Shown here piece after piece: positions 1 through 9,089 of a stretch of DNA of 64,000 bases. The notes beneath the pieces were generated by a model, which searched no databases, was not told the DNA's origin, and saw nothing but the letters and a program-made list of their open reading frames with translations. Each line of letters starts with the position of its first letter. Position 1 is the stretch's first letter. This DNA is from Candidatus Methylomicrobium oryzae (lineage in GTDB: Bacteria > Pseudomonadota > Gammaproteobacteria > Methylococcales > Methylomonadaceae). The stretch spans positions 15,029 through 79,028 of the forward strand of contig NZ_JAERVK010000013.1 of NCBI RefSeq assembly GCF_016745425.1. Reading direction: 5' to 3'. The position numbers were made by a program, and so were the translations under genes.

Positions 1-103
1 TTGCCGACGACTGCAGGGATGCAGGAGGTAGGGCAACGCAAGGAGCAGTTGCCGACGACTGCAGGGATGCAGGAGGTAGGGCAACGCAAGGAGCAGTTGC
101 CGA
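1..103. repeat. 48-bp tandem direct repeat, array cut by window start
   Basis: Two identical 48-base units occupy 1-48 and 49-96, and the first seven bases of a third follow at 97-103 before the sequence diverges. Each unit contains TTGCC near its start and GGCAA later, so it could fold into a hairpin, and it also holds the small palindrome CTGCAGGGATGCAG. The array probably continues upstream of the window. It lies downstream of the minus-strand Hsp70 gene. It resembles an intergenic structured repeat rather than coding DNA, although the repeat happens to stay open in one frame. Confidence 0.85.
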
Positions 104-181
104 GCGTACCGTTTTCAAAAAATTCGCTTGAATCGAATCCTTCAAAAAGGTACGCGCAGCGTACCCTACGCTTTGAATGGC

Positions 182-2044
182 TCAGCCTTCGCCGGCCCTG
201 ACGTCGAACTCGATTTTCCAGCGGCCGTTGTCTTTCTGCGAAACGGCGTGCAGTTCGAGCGTGCCGACCTCGGTGACCGCCGAGGCGAGATGCACCGGCA
301 CGACCTCCCCGGGACGCCGGTTTTCCGGCGGCAGCGTGACTTCGATCTCGTCCAGCTCGGTCAACTCCTCGTCGGTCCAATAGGTCAGACGGTCGCCGAC
401 CTGGTCGTCGCGGCGCGAGTTCGAGGCGAAGAAGCGGAAGCGCACCGGTTCGCCGATGACCAGCCCGAATTCGTCCTCAGGCAGCTCTTCCTGGGTGCCT
501 TCTTCCATTCCGAACGGGGCGATGCACAAGGCCTGCAGTTCCGGCGGCAGGCCGGGCACGGCAGGCATTGCGCTTTCGACGCCGACATAATACGAGGCTG
601 CGGTGCCGCCCTTGATCCGGACGCCTTTACCTTTGCGAACCACGCCGTAGTACGAGGCGCCGCGGGCGACGGCCAGATCCAGATCGGCGCCGGGCAACAG
701 CACCGCGTCGGGCGCGCCTTCCGCCTGCAGCCACGAATTCAGTACCTCGACCAGGCGCTCGGCCAACGGCTCGGCCTTCAGCACGCCGCCGTTGAACAGC
801 ACTGCGGTCGGATGCAGAAAAGTCGCATGTTCGGGCAGATTGACGTCTTTCAGGTCGCTCGTCGCGCCCTGCTGTTTGGCGAGGAAAGCGGCCAGGTGGC
901 GCGTAATCGCCGCATCCTGCGCATACGGCAGGCCGACGGTCCGAAGACCGGTGCGCGGACGCGCGATCGGCCGGTCGGAAGCGTTGACTTTCGGCATGAA
1001 GCCTTCGACCAGCACCTGGTTGACCTCGGCGCGCGTCAGTTCGGTACGCAGAGCGCCGCCGATCAAGGACGAGCCGCGGTTCGCGACCACGATCGGCAGT
1101 TCCTCTAACGACGGATCGTTGAAGATTTTTTCCTTCGCCTCGCGGCAGCTGTGCGTCAGCGACTGGATTTGCCAGGGTTCGAGCCGGCGCCCGTCTTTTT
1201 CGAGTTTGGCCTTGACCGTGTAGGCGAGCGCCAAGTCCATGTTGTCGCCGCCGAGCAGGATATGATCGCCGACCGCGACGCGGGTCAGCTCGAGGTTGCC
1301 TTCGTTGTCGGTCACCGCGATCAGCGACAGGTCGGTGGTGCCGCCGCCGATGTCGACGACCAGGATGATGTCGCCCGCTTTCGCATGATTGCGCCAGTCG
1401 CCGCGGCTTTGTTCGATCCAGCTGTACAGTGCCGCCTGCGGTTCTTCGAGCAGGATCGCCTGACCGAGTCCGACCGCCCGGGCCGCCTCGACGGTCAGTT
1501 CGCGCGCGGCCGGATCGAACGAGGCCGGCACCGTAATCACCAGATCCTGCCGTTCGAGCGGCGCATCGGGATGGAGGTTGCGCCAGGCGTCGTGCAGGTG
1601 CCGCAGGTAGGCGGTGGTCGCATCGAACGGCGACACGCGCTCGACTTCCTCGGGGGAGTCGCTCGGCAGAATCGGTGATTTGCAGTCGACGCCCGCGTGG
1701 CAGAGCCAGCTCTTTGCGCTCGCGACCAGACGGATCGGGGTCTTGCTGCCGAGGGTCCGGGCGATCTCGCCGACCAGGTAGTCCGGTTTTGCCGACCAGG
1801 GCAGGGCGGTCGAGCCTTCGGCCAGTTCCGCTTCATGCGCCTGGTACAGAAACGAAGGGAGCTGCGGCTTGTCTTCGACCGCGCCGGGCGAAACCAGTTG
1901 GGGAATGTCGAGGACCTCCGGCGAAAAGTCGTCTTCTTCGGCTCTGTTCAAATCGGCATAGGACAGCACGCAATGGGTCGTGCCGAGGTCGATGCCGACG
2001 GAGAAACGGGAGCCTGCTTCAACGGACGGATTGGCTTCGCTCAT
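182..2044 (-). CDS. Hsp70 (DnaK-like) family protein
   Basis: A 620-residue Hsp70-superfamily ATPase. The N-terminal phosphate-1 motif IDLGTTHCVLSY starts near residue 19 and the phosphate-2 motif VDIGGGTTDLSL is near residue 226, so the actin-like ATPase domain is present. The C-terminal part is shorter and unlike the DnaK substrate-binding domain and lid, so this is one of the divergent Hsp70-like proteins, not the housekeeping DnaK. The ATG is preceded by GGAGGT five bases upstream and overlaps the stop of the upstream DUF2760-like gene by four bases, so the two are translationally coupled. It is the last gene of a three-gene minus-strand operon. Its substrate is unknown; the partner gene suggests a membrane-linked role (inference). 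Confidence 0.9.
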   Translation of the reverse strand: MSEANPSVEAGSRFSVGIDLGTTHCVLSYADLNRAEEDDFSPEVLDIPQLVSPGAVEDKPQLPSFLYQAHEAELAEGSTALPWSAKPDYLVGEIARTLGSKTPIRLVASAKSWLCHAGVDCKSPILPSDSPEEVERVSPFDATTAYLRHLHDAWRNLHPDAPLERQDLVITVPASFDPAARELTVEAARAVGLGQAILLEEPQAALYSWIEQSRGDWRNHAKAGDIILVVDIGGGTTDLSLIAVTDNEGNLELTRVAVGDHILLGGDNMDLALAYTVKAKLEKDGRRLEPWQIQSLTHSCREAKEKIFNDPSLEELPIVVANRGSSLIGGALRTELTRAEVNQVLVEGFMPKVNASDRPIARPRTGLRTVGLPYAQDAAITRHLAAFLAKQQGATSDLKDVNLPEHATFLHPTAVLFNGGVLKAEPLAERLVEVLNSWLQAEGAPDAVLLPGADLDLAVARGASYYGVVRKGKGVRIKGGTAASYYVGVESAMPAVPGLPPELQALCIAPFGMEEGTQEELPEDEFGLVIGEPVRFRFFASNSRRDDQVGDRLTYWTDEELTELDEIEVTLPPENRRPGEVVPVHLASAVTEVGTLELHAVSQKDNGRWKIEFDVRAGEG

Positions 2045-2706
2045 AATTCCACCTCCGCCGGGGCGATGATCGCGGCATTATAGCCTTGCGTCAGTTTCGG
2101 CAGCCGGATCTGGGTGACCTGCCAGCCTTTGTGCACCAGCGTGCCGGTGAACGGCGCCTCGCCCGTCACCTTGCCGGTCAGCCGCACGCCGGCCGCGTCG
2201 AAGCCTTTCGGCAGGGTGACCTTGCCGCCTTCCTGTTCGCTGCGCACCGGCGCCAGCGAGAAGTGCTCGTTGATCACCTTGTTGCAGCCTTCGTGTACGA
2301 CGCGGGCTGCGACGCCGATGTCCGCATCGTTGAAGGCGGACAGGTCTTCCCTGATGAAGTCGATGAAGCGCGCCTGCTGTTGCAAAAGGCCCAGCAGCTG
2401 CAGCGCCGCGTCGGGCGTCGCTTCCTTCAGGATTACCGGTTCCGGAGCGGGGCCGGGCACGATTTTTTCGACTTCGACGATTTTCTCGACGACCTTTACG
2501 ACCGGTTCCGGCGCAGGTGCAGGCGCGGCTGGCACTACAGCAGCGGCCGCATGCTTCTTCCGGCAGCGGGACATGCCGATCACCATCGACAGCAGCACAA
2601 AGATCAGAATCAGCGCCAGCACGAGCACCGCACTGGCCAGGCACACATGCCAGAAGTCGAACGTGGTCGGTCTAAGCGATAAATCGATCGCATATTGCAT
2701 ATTCAT
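2041..2706 (-). CDS. DUF2760-like membrane-anchored protein
   Basis: A 221-residue protein with one strong membrane segment near residues 18-46. An Ala/Pro/Glu-rich linker follows (about 60-95, with repeated PAPEP and VEKIV elements), then a conserved globular C-terminal half ending in AAIIAPAEVEL. This layout and its position directly before an Hsp70-like gene match DUF2760 proteins, which are commonly adjacent to such Hsp70s (family recollection, not a search). The function is unknown. The stop codon overlaps the Hsp70 start by four bases. The start could be Met1 or Met3. The linker suggests that the C-terminal domain is held away from the membrane and might serve as a partner for the Hsp70. 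Confidence 0.75.
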   Translation of the reverse strand: MNMQYAIDLSLRPTTFDFWHVCLASAVLVLALILIFVLLSMVIGMSRCRKKHAAAAVVPAAPAPAPEPVVKVVEKIVEVEKIVPGPAPEPVILKEATPDAALQLLGLLQQQARFIDFIREDLSAFNDADIGVAARVVHEGCNKVINEHFSLAPVRSEQEGGKVTLPKGFDAAGVRLTGKVTGEAPFTGTLVHKGWQVTQIRLPKLTQGYNAAIIAPAEVEL

Positions 2707-2715
2707 GAATACTCC

Positions 2716-3099
2716 TTATTTCTTTTGGCCGGCTTCGCGGGCGGCCGCCGCAAACATCAGATTTTGAATGACTGTTCGAGTCGTTTGCAACCGCAGTTGT
2801 TTCATGTGGCGGTCGATGATTGCATCGGGCACTTTCTCTTCCGCATAGACGGTGCGCATCTTGCCCAGGACCGGTTCGCACTGCTTGACGACCTGTTCGG
2901 CGCCGGTGCGCACATCGGCGGACCGGTACTCGGGCTTCTGTATTTCGCTATCCACGCATTTTTTGTATTCGAAGCGGGATTCCTGGATTTTCTTGATCGT
3001 GGCGTCCGACAAGGTGGTGTTGTGCCATTCGTTTTTCGGATCGTTGGCAAAGACGGTAAATGAGGATGACAATAAAACGAGAAGAAGGAGCGGTTTCAT
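2716..3099 (-). CDS. Small secreted protein of unknown function
   Basis: A 127-residue protein with a clear signal peptide (MKPLLLLVLLSSSFTVFA). The mature part is charged, with two cysteines (KKCVDSE and VKQCEPVL), and could form one disulfide in the periplasm. It sits nine bases upstream of the DUF2760-like gene in the same orientation, so it is probably the first gene of the operon ending with the Hsp70-like gene. I do not recognise a family. The start is supported by a GAGAG element upstream of the ATG and by the signal peptide. Confidence 0.75.
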   Translation of the reverse strand: MKPLLLLVLLSSSFTVFANDPKNEWHNTTLSDATIKKIQESRFEYKKCVDSEIQKPEYRSADVRTGAEQVVKQCEPVLGKMRTVYAEEKVPDAIIDRHMKQLRLQTTRTVIQNLMFAAAAREAGQKK

Positions 3100-3267
3100 G
3101 ATCGACTCTCGGGTAGTTAAAAGAAAAAATAATCGCTTGTTGACGCGCGGCGCAATCGGCTCGTTCCAGGCCGATATTAGGGCAGTGCGCGTATTTTCAA
3201 GCGGGGGCGCGGCGGTAGTTTTGCCGGCGAGAACAATAAATTCAATAGGTTAAAAAGCATCTTAAGG

Positions 3268-3273
3268 TATAAT
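3268..3273 (+). promoter_or_regulatory. Candidate -10 box very close to the start codon
   Basis: A perfect TATAAT ends only 11 bases before the ATG at 3285. If it is used, the mRNA would begin about five bases before the start codon, i.e. nearly leaderless. No Shine-Dalgarno sequence is visible before this ATG. No good -35 match is seen, so confidence is limited. Confidence 0.4.
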
Positions 3274-3284
3274 GAGCCCCACTT

Positions 3285-4109
3285 ATGTTGGAAACTTGCA
3301 GCAAAGACATCTACAGGGTCAAAGGCCGGCTGATTTATCAAAGCCACGATGATGACGGCGTCATCGAAGTGGTCGAACACAACGGCGTCAGGTCGCTGCA
3401 CTTCGGTTCCTCTGCGACACAAAGCAGCCTGCGCATCGACGATCCGGAAAAACTGGAACTGGCCTATCTGCGCGCGATGAATAGCTGGATGCTGTTTAAA
3501 GATGCGCCGGAGCAGGGTTTACTTTTGGGCTTGGGGGGCGGCTCGCTCGCCCGGCATTTATTATATCATTTTCCCGATTGCCGGTTAGTCGCGGTCGAAT
3601 ACCGGAAAGACGTAGTCAGAGTCGCACGCAGCCATTTCGGGTTGCCGCTCGATTCGCGGCTGAAGGTGATTCTCGGTGACGGCGGCGATTATGTGCGCCG
3701 CCGAGCCGAAACTTTAAACGGCCATTTCGATCTTTTGTTCGTCGATATTTTCGATCACGACGGCATGTCGCCATCGCTGTCGAGCATCGCGTTTTTCGAT
3801 GCCTGCCGGACCTTGTTGAAGGACGACGGCCTGCTGGTCGTGAACCTGTGGAATACCGACAAGGACCTGTTCGAGGCGTATTGCGACTGGCTGAACGAAG
3901 CGTTCGAGGCGCGCGTGCTGTTTCTGCCGGTCAACGCGCATGACAATATCATCGGTCTGGCTTTCAACAACGGTGCGCCCGCGTATTCCGTGAAGGCGCT
4001 GCGCAGCCGGGCCGAAGCGCTCGAACCGGTTTACCGTATCGAATTTTCGAACTTCCTAAGAACGCTCGTCAAATCCAACCCTCGCGTCATCAACCGAGTT
4101 ATCAAATGA
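3285..4109 (+). CDS. Spermidine-synthase-like protein (SpeE-fold methyltransferase superfamily)
   Basis: A 274-residue protein with the polyamine aminopropyltransferase fold. A small N-terminal beta region (about 1-60) is followed by a Rossmann domain with [13 protein letters not shown] as the nucleotide-binding glycine loop (near residue 81), an acidic [14 protein letters not shown] segment and LGDGGDYV. The catalytic-region equivalent is [13 protein letters not shown]. True spermidine synthases have a DxxD-type gate here. The motif is only partly kept, so the substrate could be a different polyamine or something else. The stop overlaps the next ATG by four bases (ATGA), coupling it to the radical SAM gene. 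The promoter appears to lie immediately upstream. Confidence 0.8.
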   Translation: MLETCSKDIYRVKGRLIYQSHDDDGVIEVVEHNGVRSLHFGSSATQSSLRIDDPEKLELAYLRAMNSWMLFKDAPEQGLLLGLGGGSLARHLLYHFPDCRLVAVEYRKDVVRVARSHFGLPLDSRLKVILGDGGDYVRRRAETLNGHFDLLFVDIFDHDGMSPSLSSIAFFDACRTLLKDDGLLVVNLWNTDKDLFEAYCDWLNEAFEARVLFLPVNAHDNIIGLAFNNGAPAYSVKALRSRAEALEPVYRIEFSNFLRTLVKSNPRVINRVIK

Positions 4110-6274
4110 TCCATTCCGTCTTACCCGCCGAGCCTTATCTGTTCGGTTACCGCAAATTTTGGGCGCACCGTTTCGGTCCGGCGCCGATGCTGCCGATGAG
4201 CCGCCAGGAAATGGAAGCGCTCGGCTGGGACAGCTGCGACATCATCCTGGTGACCGGCGACGCCTATATCGATCATCCGAGTTTCGGGATGGCGCTGATC
4301 GGGCGGGTGCTTGAAGCGCAGGGGTTCAGGGTCGGAATCATTTCGCAGCCCGACTGGACTTCGGTTGAAGACTTTCGGAAACTCGGCCGTCCGAACCTGT
4401 TTTTCGGCGTGACCGGCGGCAACATGGATTCGATGGTGAACCGTTACACTTCCGACAAAAAAATCCGTTCGAACGACGCCTACACGCCGGACGGCGCGGC
4501 AGACAAGCGGCCCGACCGCGCGGTCAGCGTCTATTCGCACCGCTGCCGCGAGGCCTTTAAGGAGGTGCCGATCATCATCGGCGGAATCGAAGCGAGCCTG
4601 CGCCGGATCGCGCATTACGATTACTGGTCCGATACGGTCAAGCGTTCGATCTTGCTCGACTCGAAAGCCGATTTGCTCGTCTACGGCAACGCCGAACGCC
4701 AGATCGTCGAAATCGCGCACCGGCTGGCGCGCGGCGAGCCCATCTCCGAAATCACCGGCATTCGCGGCACAGCGCATTTTGTGAAAGAGATTCCGGAAGG
4801 CTTCGCGGTGAAAGACTCGACTGAAGTCGACAAGCCGGGTGCAGTCATGCCGCCGCAGAACCCGTACCAGGAACAGCCGGCCTGCGAGGCGAAGCCGGCC
4901 GAAACCGTTCCCGGCGAGAACGTGGTTCAATTCGACAAGACCCTGCTCAGAAACCGGCGCGCGAACACCGTGATCCGGCTGCCCGCCTATGAAGATGTGA
5001 AGGACGATCCGGTGCTGTACGCGCATGCCTCGCGGGTCATGCACGGCGAGACGAATCCGGGCAATGCGCGCCCGTTGATCCAGCAGCATGGCCAGCGCCA
5101 GGTCTGGATTAATCCGCCGCCTATCCCTTTAACTACGAAGGAAATGGACGGCATCTTCGGCCTGCCGTATTCGCGTCTGCCGCATAAGGCTTACGGCAAC
5201 GCGAACATTCCGGCGTTCGAAATGATTCAGCATTCGGTCAACATCATGCGCGGCTGCTTCGGCGGCTGCTCGTTCTGTTCGATCACCGAACACGAAGGCC
5301 GGATCATCCAGAGCCGCTCGGAAGACTCGATCATCCGTGAGATCGAAGCGATCCGCGACACCTCGCCCGCTTTCACCGGCCACATCTCGGACCTGGGCGG
5401 CCCGACCGCGAACATGTACCGGCTCGCCTGCAAGGATCCTAAGATCGAGGCGGCCTGCCGGAAACCGTCCTGCGTGTTCCCCGGCATCTGTCCGAATCTG
5501 AACACCGACCACACGCCGCTGATCAAACTTTACCGTAGAGCGCGTGCTTTGCCCGGCATCAAGAAGATCTTCATCGCCTCGGGCCTGCGCTACGACCTGG
5601 CGGTGACATCCCCCGAATACGTGAAGGAACTGGTTACCCACCATGTCGGCGGCTATCTGAAAATCGCGCCTGAACATACCGAGCAGGGGCCGTTGTCCAA
5701 AATGATGAAGCCCGGCATCGGCACTTACGACCGTTTCAAGGAGATGTTCGACAAATATTCGAAAGAAGCCGGCAAGGAGCAATACCTGATCCCGTATTTC
5801 ATCGCCGCCCACCCCGGTACGACCGACCAGGACATGCTGAACCTGGCGCTGTGGCTAAAGCGCCATGGCTTCCGCGCCGACCAGGTGCAGGCCTTTCTGC
5901 CGTCGCCGATGGCGATCGCGACCGCGATGTACCATTCCGGCCTCGACACGCTGCACAAGGTTAGCCGCAGCGCGGATAAAATCTTCATCCCCAAAAGCGT
6001 CAAACAGCGCCGCCTGCACAAGGCCTTTCTGCGCTACCACGACCCCAACAACTGGCCGCTGCTCCGCGAAGCGTTAAAGGACATGGGCCGCAGCGACCTG
6101 ATCGGCAATGGCAAACACCACCTGATCCCATCCTTTCAGCCCAAAGGCACCGGCATCGCGCCGGAAAAGGTGCAGCGCTTCAGAACCAAGCATACCGGAC
6201 AGGAAGCGGGATTAGCTGCAAAAAAGCGGGAACGCGCAGTCGTCAATAAACGCGCCGCAAAAAGAACAAAATGA
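4106..6274 (+). CDS. ygiQ: YgiQ-type radical SAM protein (UPF0313)
   Basis: A 722-residue protein with the layout of the YgiQ/UPF0313 family. An N-terminal B12-binding-like region ([19 protein letters not shown] near 50) precedes a radical SAM core with the 4Fe-4S motif [10 protein letters not shown] (cysteines near 384, 388 and 391). A long C-terminal part follows, with KIAPEHTE and a basic tail. The length is close to E. coli YgiQ. The reaction is not established for the family. A loosely conserved insert near 250-285 (Pro/Glu-rich) looks variable. It is translationally coupled to the preceding spermidine-synthase-like gene, but I know of no pathway linking the two. Confidence 0.92.
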   Translation: MIHSVLPAEPYLFGYRKFWAHRFGPAPMLPMSRQEMEALGWDSCDIILVTGDAYIDHPSFGMALIGRVLEAQGFRVGIISQPDWTSVEDFRKLGRPNLFFGVTGGNMDSMVNRYTSDKKIRSNDAYTPDGAADKRPDRAVSVYSHRCREAFKEVPIIIGGIEASLRRIAHYDYWSDTVKRSILLDSKADLLVYGNAERQIVEIAHRLARGEPISEITGIRGTAHFVKEIPEGFAVKDSTEVDKPGAVMPPQNPYQEQPACEAKPAETVPGENVVQFDKTLLRNRRANTVIRLPAYEDVKDDPVLYAHASRVMHGETNPGNARPLIQQHGQRQVWINPPPIPLTTKEMDGIFGLPYSRLPHKAYGNANIPAFEMIQHSVNIMRGCFGGCSFCSITEHEGRIIQSRSEDSIIREIEAIRDTSPAFTGHISDLGGPTANMYRLACKDPKIEAACRKPSCVFPGICPNLNTDHTPLIKLYRRARALPGIKKIFIASGLRYDLAVTSPEYVKELVTHHVGGYLKIAPEHTEQGPLSKMMKPGIGTYDRFKEMFDKYSKEAGKEQYLIPYFIAAHPGTTDQDMLNLALWLKRHGFRADQVQAFLPSPMAIATAMYHSGLDTLHKVSRSADKIFIPKSVKQRRLHKAFLRYHDPNNWPLLREALKDMGRSDLIGNGKHHLIPSFQPKGTGIAPEKVQRFRTKHTGQEAGLAAKKRERAVVNKRAAKRTK

Positions 6275-6367
6275 TTATGCGGCGGTAAAACTCTGATTTT
6301 AAGTAATTAATCTCGACCAGTGACAACCGGATTCATCCGGCTTGTGCTAGAGCACTCAAAAAAGAGC

Positions 6368-6395
6368 TGGTCAAAATAAAATTATTCTGTATAAT
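6368..6395 (+). promoter_or_regulatory. Promoter of tRNA-Thr
   Basis: TATAAT at 6390-6395 with a TGGTCA -35-like element at 6368-6373 and 16 bases between them. The -10 ends 12 bases before the mature tRNA 5' end, as expected for a short tRNA leader. Confidence 0.6.
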
Positions 6396-6407
6396 GCGCA
6401 ATTCTTC

Positions 6408-6483
6408 GCTGGCGTAGCTCAGTTGGTAGAGCAGCTGATTTGTAATCAGCCGGTCGCGGGTTCGAGTCCCATCGCCAGCTCCA
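6408..6483 (+). tRNA. tRNA-Thr (anticodon TGT)
   Basis: A 76-base tRNA with an encoded CCA end. The acceptor stem pairs GCTGGCG with CGCCAGC. The D arm is GCTC...GAGC. The anticodon stem GCTGA/TCAGC holds the loop TTTGTAA with anticodon TGT (reads ACA). The T arm contains GGTTCGAGTCC. It is the integration site of the element that follows: its last 46 bases recur at 15482-15527 and an imperfect copy lies at 22936-22983. Confidence 0.97.
6438..6483 (+). repeat. attL: 46-bp direct repeat inside tRNA-Thr
   Basis: The 3' part of the tRNA gene from the anticodon loop to CCA is identical over 46 bases to 15482-15527. The match stops at the base after CCA on one side and before ATTTGTAA on the other. 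This is the classic core of an integrase that uses a tRNA 3' end and leaves the tRNA intact. Confidence 0.9.
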
Positions 6484-6491
6484 GATAAATC

Positions 6492-6525
6492 AAGGGTTTA
6501 GATGCAAATCTAAGCCCTTTTTTAT
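6492..6525 (+). terminator. Rho-independent terminator after tRNA-Thr
   Basis: The stem AAGGGTTTAGAT / ATCTAAGCCCTT (one G-U pair) with a short GCAA loop is followed by a T run. Since it lies on the element side of attL, it was brought in by the element. A nearly identical terminator follows the third tRNA copy at 22992-23023. Confidence 0.85.
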
Positions 6526-6882
6526 TTCTGGGGTTACGCTGGGGTTACTTTGCTCGTAGTGCGGCTACCATTTTCCCATCTTTCTAGCATTAACGCCGGG
6601 CTCTAAATACGATAGCTTTGGCTTTTTTGAACTCAGTCGTCTTGCATTTTCGTAAGATACTTAGCTTGATCAGGCAAACTCACATGCCCGTTAAAATTAA
6701 GTAGGGCAATAACGGGCTCAGTTAAGGTCGGAAGCTGTCATTCGACAACGCCTTTGTTAGTCTTCTTGTTTAAGAGCTGCTCTTATCGTATCTAGCTTAA
6801 ATCCTTTTAAAGTCAAGAGTGCGTCATGCAATAAGCCGCAATAATAATTAGCAGAAAACATAAAATGACAATATTTCGATGA
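6526..6882. other. Left end of integrative element, no gene; two phased GGGGTTAC repeats
   Basis: No coding region is seen. TGGGGTTAC occurs at 6529-6537 and again at 6540-6548, exactly 11 bases apart. The same pair recurs at the right end (15342-15361). These are candidate arm-type integrase-binding sites. The rest is AT-rich and featureless to me. Confidence 0.6.
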
Positions 6883-7355
6883 ATGAAATCCAGCATATTA
6901 ATCTTCCTGGTTGTTTTCTCTTCCCTAGCTTCCGCTGGACAAGGCCAAGACCCTCAGCTTGAAAATTATCCTGTAAGTAAGGCATACATCGGCAAGCCAG
7001 CCAAAGTTGTACTTTCCATTGCGGATGAGAAGCTATTCGGCACACGTCTGCGTGAAGCATCGAAGCAACCTGCAAACTTTGCCGGTGAATATGTGCTTAC
7101 CGAGTGGGGGTTTGCAGTGCTGGCTGCATAATGGGCTGTAGTCAGTCTTAAAACGGGGGGCGCGTTGTTTTTTTACTAAATTCTATTAACTGGTCCGAAA
7201 ATAGCTCGGACTATGAGTTTCATATTAACAGCCGTTTACTTAGGTTTAGCAGCAGACCGGAAGACAAGGACGCAACTTATACCTATTTTTACGAGTTCAC
7301 AAAGCATAAGTTCAAGCTTCTCAAAACTGTCCTTGTGGCAGAAAATCACCGCTAA
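6883..7355 (+). pseudogene. Frameshifted gene for a small secreted protein
   Basis: The first frame gives a signal peptide (MKSSILIFLVVFSSLASA) and a mature part reaching ANFAGEYVLTEWG, then stops at 7131. Shifting frame at about 7107 gives WGCSAGCIMGCSQS, a cysteine-rich continuation. After a further break, 7191-7355 reads as SENSSDYEFHINSRLLRF... ending in FYEFTKHKFKLLKTV. Strung together, these pieces match the architecture of a family of short exported proteins with a WGCG..C motif and a C-terminal FYEFDGK-like strand (from memory). At least two frame disruptions make it a pseudogene. It is the first recognisable coding remnant inside the element. Confidence 0.6.
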
Positions 7356-7613
7356 CATAATGATATCCACTAGCGGCCGTCATACGGCTATAGCCGATTT
7401 AAAAGTTTAAATAGCAACTATTTCAAAACAGAATTATACTCGAATCCGTGCTCTGATTTTACTTTGCGCTTATTAATCATATTCTTAAGAGTTGATTGTG
7501 AAGCGTTTTAGGTGAATGCAATATTCATCTATCCAACTGTTTTACAAAGATTTTTCATAAAGTGAACGCGGATTCAGGTTATATTAAAGTTCTTTAGATT
7601 AAGCGCCGCAAAA

Positions 7614-7994
7614 TTATTTATAATTGTATTTCTTTTTAAGGATTTCCGTGCCTATGGTAATATTTAAGAGACAAGTCACCATTTTTGCCCTTGCTTCTCT
7701 ATCTAAATTATTCATGCTGCCAAATTCTTTCATAAGAGGCTCGCCTTTTTCTATTTGAAATTTGACTAACTCTTGTACGCGATTATACAGCAATTCTTTT
7801 GTTGGATATTCCTTTAACATAGTTAAAGCTTGCTTTGTTGCAGCAGCAACAAATTCATTAGTAAAACCTTTAAATTGATTTAGATTTCTTAAGTACGCAA
7901 GCTTTTCATCATACCTAACATACCACTCTATATATTGCGATTCATTTTCTATTGATGGAGCTTCAGGTATTTTGTTGCCGAATAAACCAAACAT
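7614..7994 (-). CDS. Hypothetical protein, 126 residues
   Basis: An intact AT-rich ORF with a reasonable initiation context (AAGGAG about eight bases upstream of the ATG). The protein is soluble and largely helical, with no signal peptide. It starts MFGLFGNKIPEAPSIENE and ends in a lysine/tyrosine-rich tail. I recognise no family. It stands alone between two decayed genes near the left end of the tRNA-Thr element, so it is probably cargo. Its codon use (AT-rich) differs from the helicase and integrase genes. Confidence 0.6.
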   Translation of the reverse strand: MFGLFGNKIPEAPSIENESQYIEWYVRYDEKLAYLRNLNQFKGFTNEFVAAATKQALTMLKEYPTKELLYNRVQELVKFQIEKGEPLMKEFGSMNNLDREARAKMVTCLLNITIGTEILKKKYNYK

Positions 7995-8139
7995 TTTATC
8001 TCCTTGCTATTCATATTTAAAATTGCAATATTTTTAAGTGCTCTAATAACCTTTGGTGCTAGTTAAATTTAGTGGTCATGGAGAAGGTCTGAAGTGGTTA
8101 AGTATTTGACCAAAACGCTTTTGCCACGGAGACTTCCCC

Positions 8140-8290
8140 ATGACCACCGAAGACTTTATCACCGATCTGTTCTGTCCGGTAGACGCCCGTATGAAAAATG
8201 CCCCCAATCATAGCCAGGCATCGCTTTGGCCGAGCGAACTCGTGACCATTGGTCTGTTGTTCGCCCTCAAAGGCGGCGGCAGTCGGTTAA
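8140..8290 (+). pseudogene. 5' fragment of an insertion-sequence transposase
   Basis: The reading MTTEDFITDLFCPVDARM followed by LWPSELVTIGLLFALKGGG is the typical N-terminus of a DDE transposase found in many Proteobacteria (family assignment from memory). Only about 50 residues remain before the sequence turns into unrelated DNA. The upstream 8070-8139 sequence looks like the IS leader. This is a remnant with no catalytic residues left. Confidence 0.6.
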
Positions 8291-8299
8291 CAATTGTTC

Positions 8300-8723
8300 C
8301 TGGGGAAAACCTGTATTTTCCCTTCTCCGATTGAAGCGCGATTGCCGTTCTTTGCTGTTCTCGTTTTCTGCGCTGATAGGCGGCTTGATAGGTTCTTCGC
8401 TTCTCATGAACTGGGCTATTCGATCGTAAACTATGGTATATCTGCCCATACAGTCGTACGAACGATTCGCGAGTATTATGATCGGCGGGAAGATAGTAAC
8501 CGACACGAAACACTTTAAATTGAACGATGTATTCTGGCTCGACAATGAGCCTGCATGCGTGATAACCCGCGCTATCAAGCCAATTTGCTACGAGCTTTAG
8601 CCTGTTGTAATCGGCATCGACGATAGAGACTGACCTGCCTTGTAACTGGCGTGTCGGCCTGCCAGGCGGATTGCCGGTGGGATGAAAAACGAGCCTCATA
8701 ATTACCTCATCGGGTATATTCAC
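8300..8723 (-). pseudogene. 3'-truncated hypothetical gene abutting the IS fragment
   Basis: The ORF begins MNIPDEVIMRLVFHPTGNPP and stays plausible for about 140 residues, with a basic segment (KRRTYQAAYQRRKREQQR). Its last 30 residues are simply the complement of the transposase fragment. The gene therefore seems to have lost its true 3' end when the IS fragment arrived. I recognise no domain. Whether a fused product is made is unknown. Confidence 0.45.
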
Positions 8724-9089
8724 ATATGGGAGGGCATACGGATAAATTGACGAACCCTGTTATATCATCATTTCGCTTTAAAGCGAGTAAAAATTCAGGC
8801 TTATCTTGTACTCTTAAAATGCGAGTTGTGGGAATTGCATTCAATTACGCAACCCTTCTAACTGTAAGAGCCGGGTTTACTGCCAAAATATTTGCAGCCT
8901 AAGCCTCATCATGGCTAGCCCCTTTTCCTCCATCATGCCCCGGGGTTTTTCCCCTTACCACCCTTTTGAAGGGGGTGGCCTGTTTTTCGATGGAAAACTT
9001 GAAGCGATGCTCGCCTGCATTTTCTAAGAAGAATCCGCTTTCTCACGCCGGGCGTCGTTAGAGTTTTACGCTTTTGAAAGCATCCGCAT
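8724..9089. other. Intergenic region without recognised gene
   Basis: No convincing ORF. It contains pyrimidine-rich stretches and the small inverted repeat CCACCCTTTTGAAGGGGGTGG near 8959-8980. It lies between the truncated hypothetical gene and the hairpin region downstream of the helicase gene. Confidence 0.5.

Noticed and set aside
1-103. CRISPR repeats
   Set aside because: The units abut each other directly with no spacer between them.
128-1108. Long plus-strand open frame opposite the Hsp70 gene
   Set aside because: It is the complement of a clear Hsp70 coding region in GC-rich DNA. Its protein is Arg/Gln/His-rich and has no recognisable features.
4121-5089. Long minus-strand open frame opposite the radical SAM gene
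   Set aside because: A shadow of the YgiQ-type gene, with no start context and an implausible composition.
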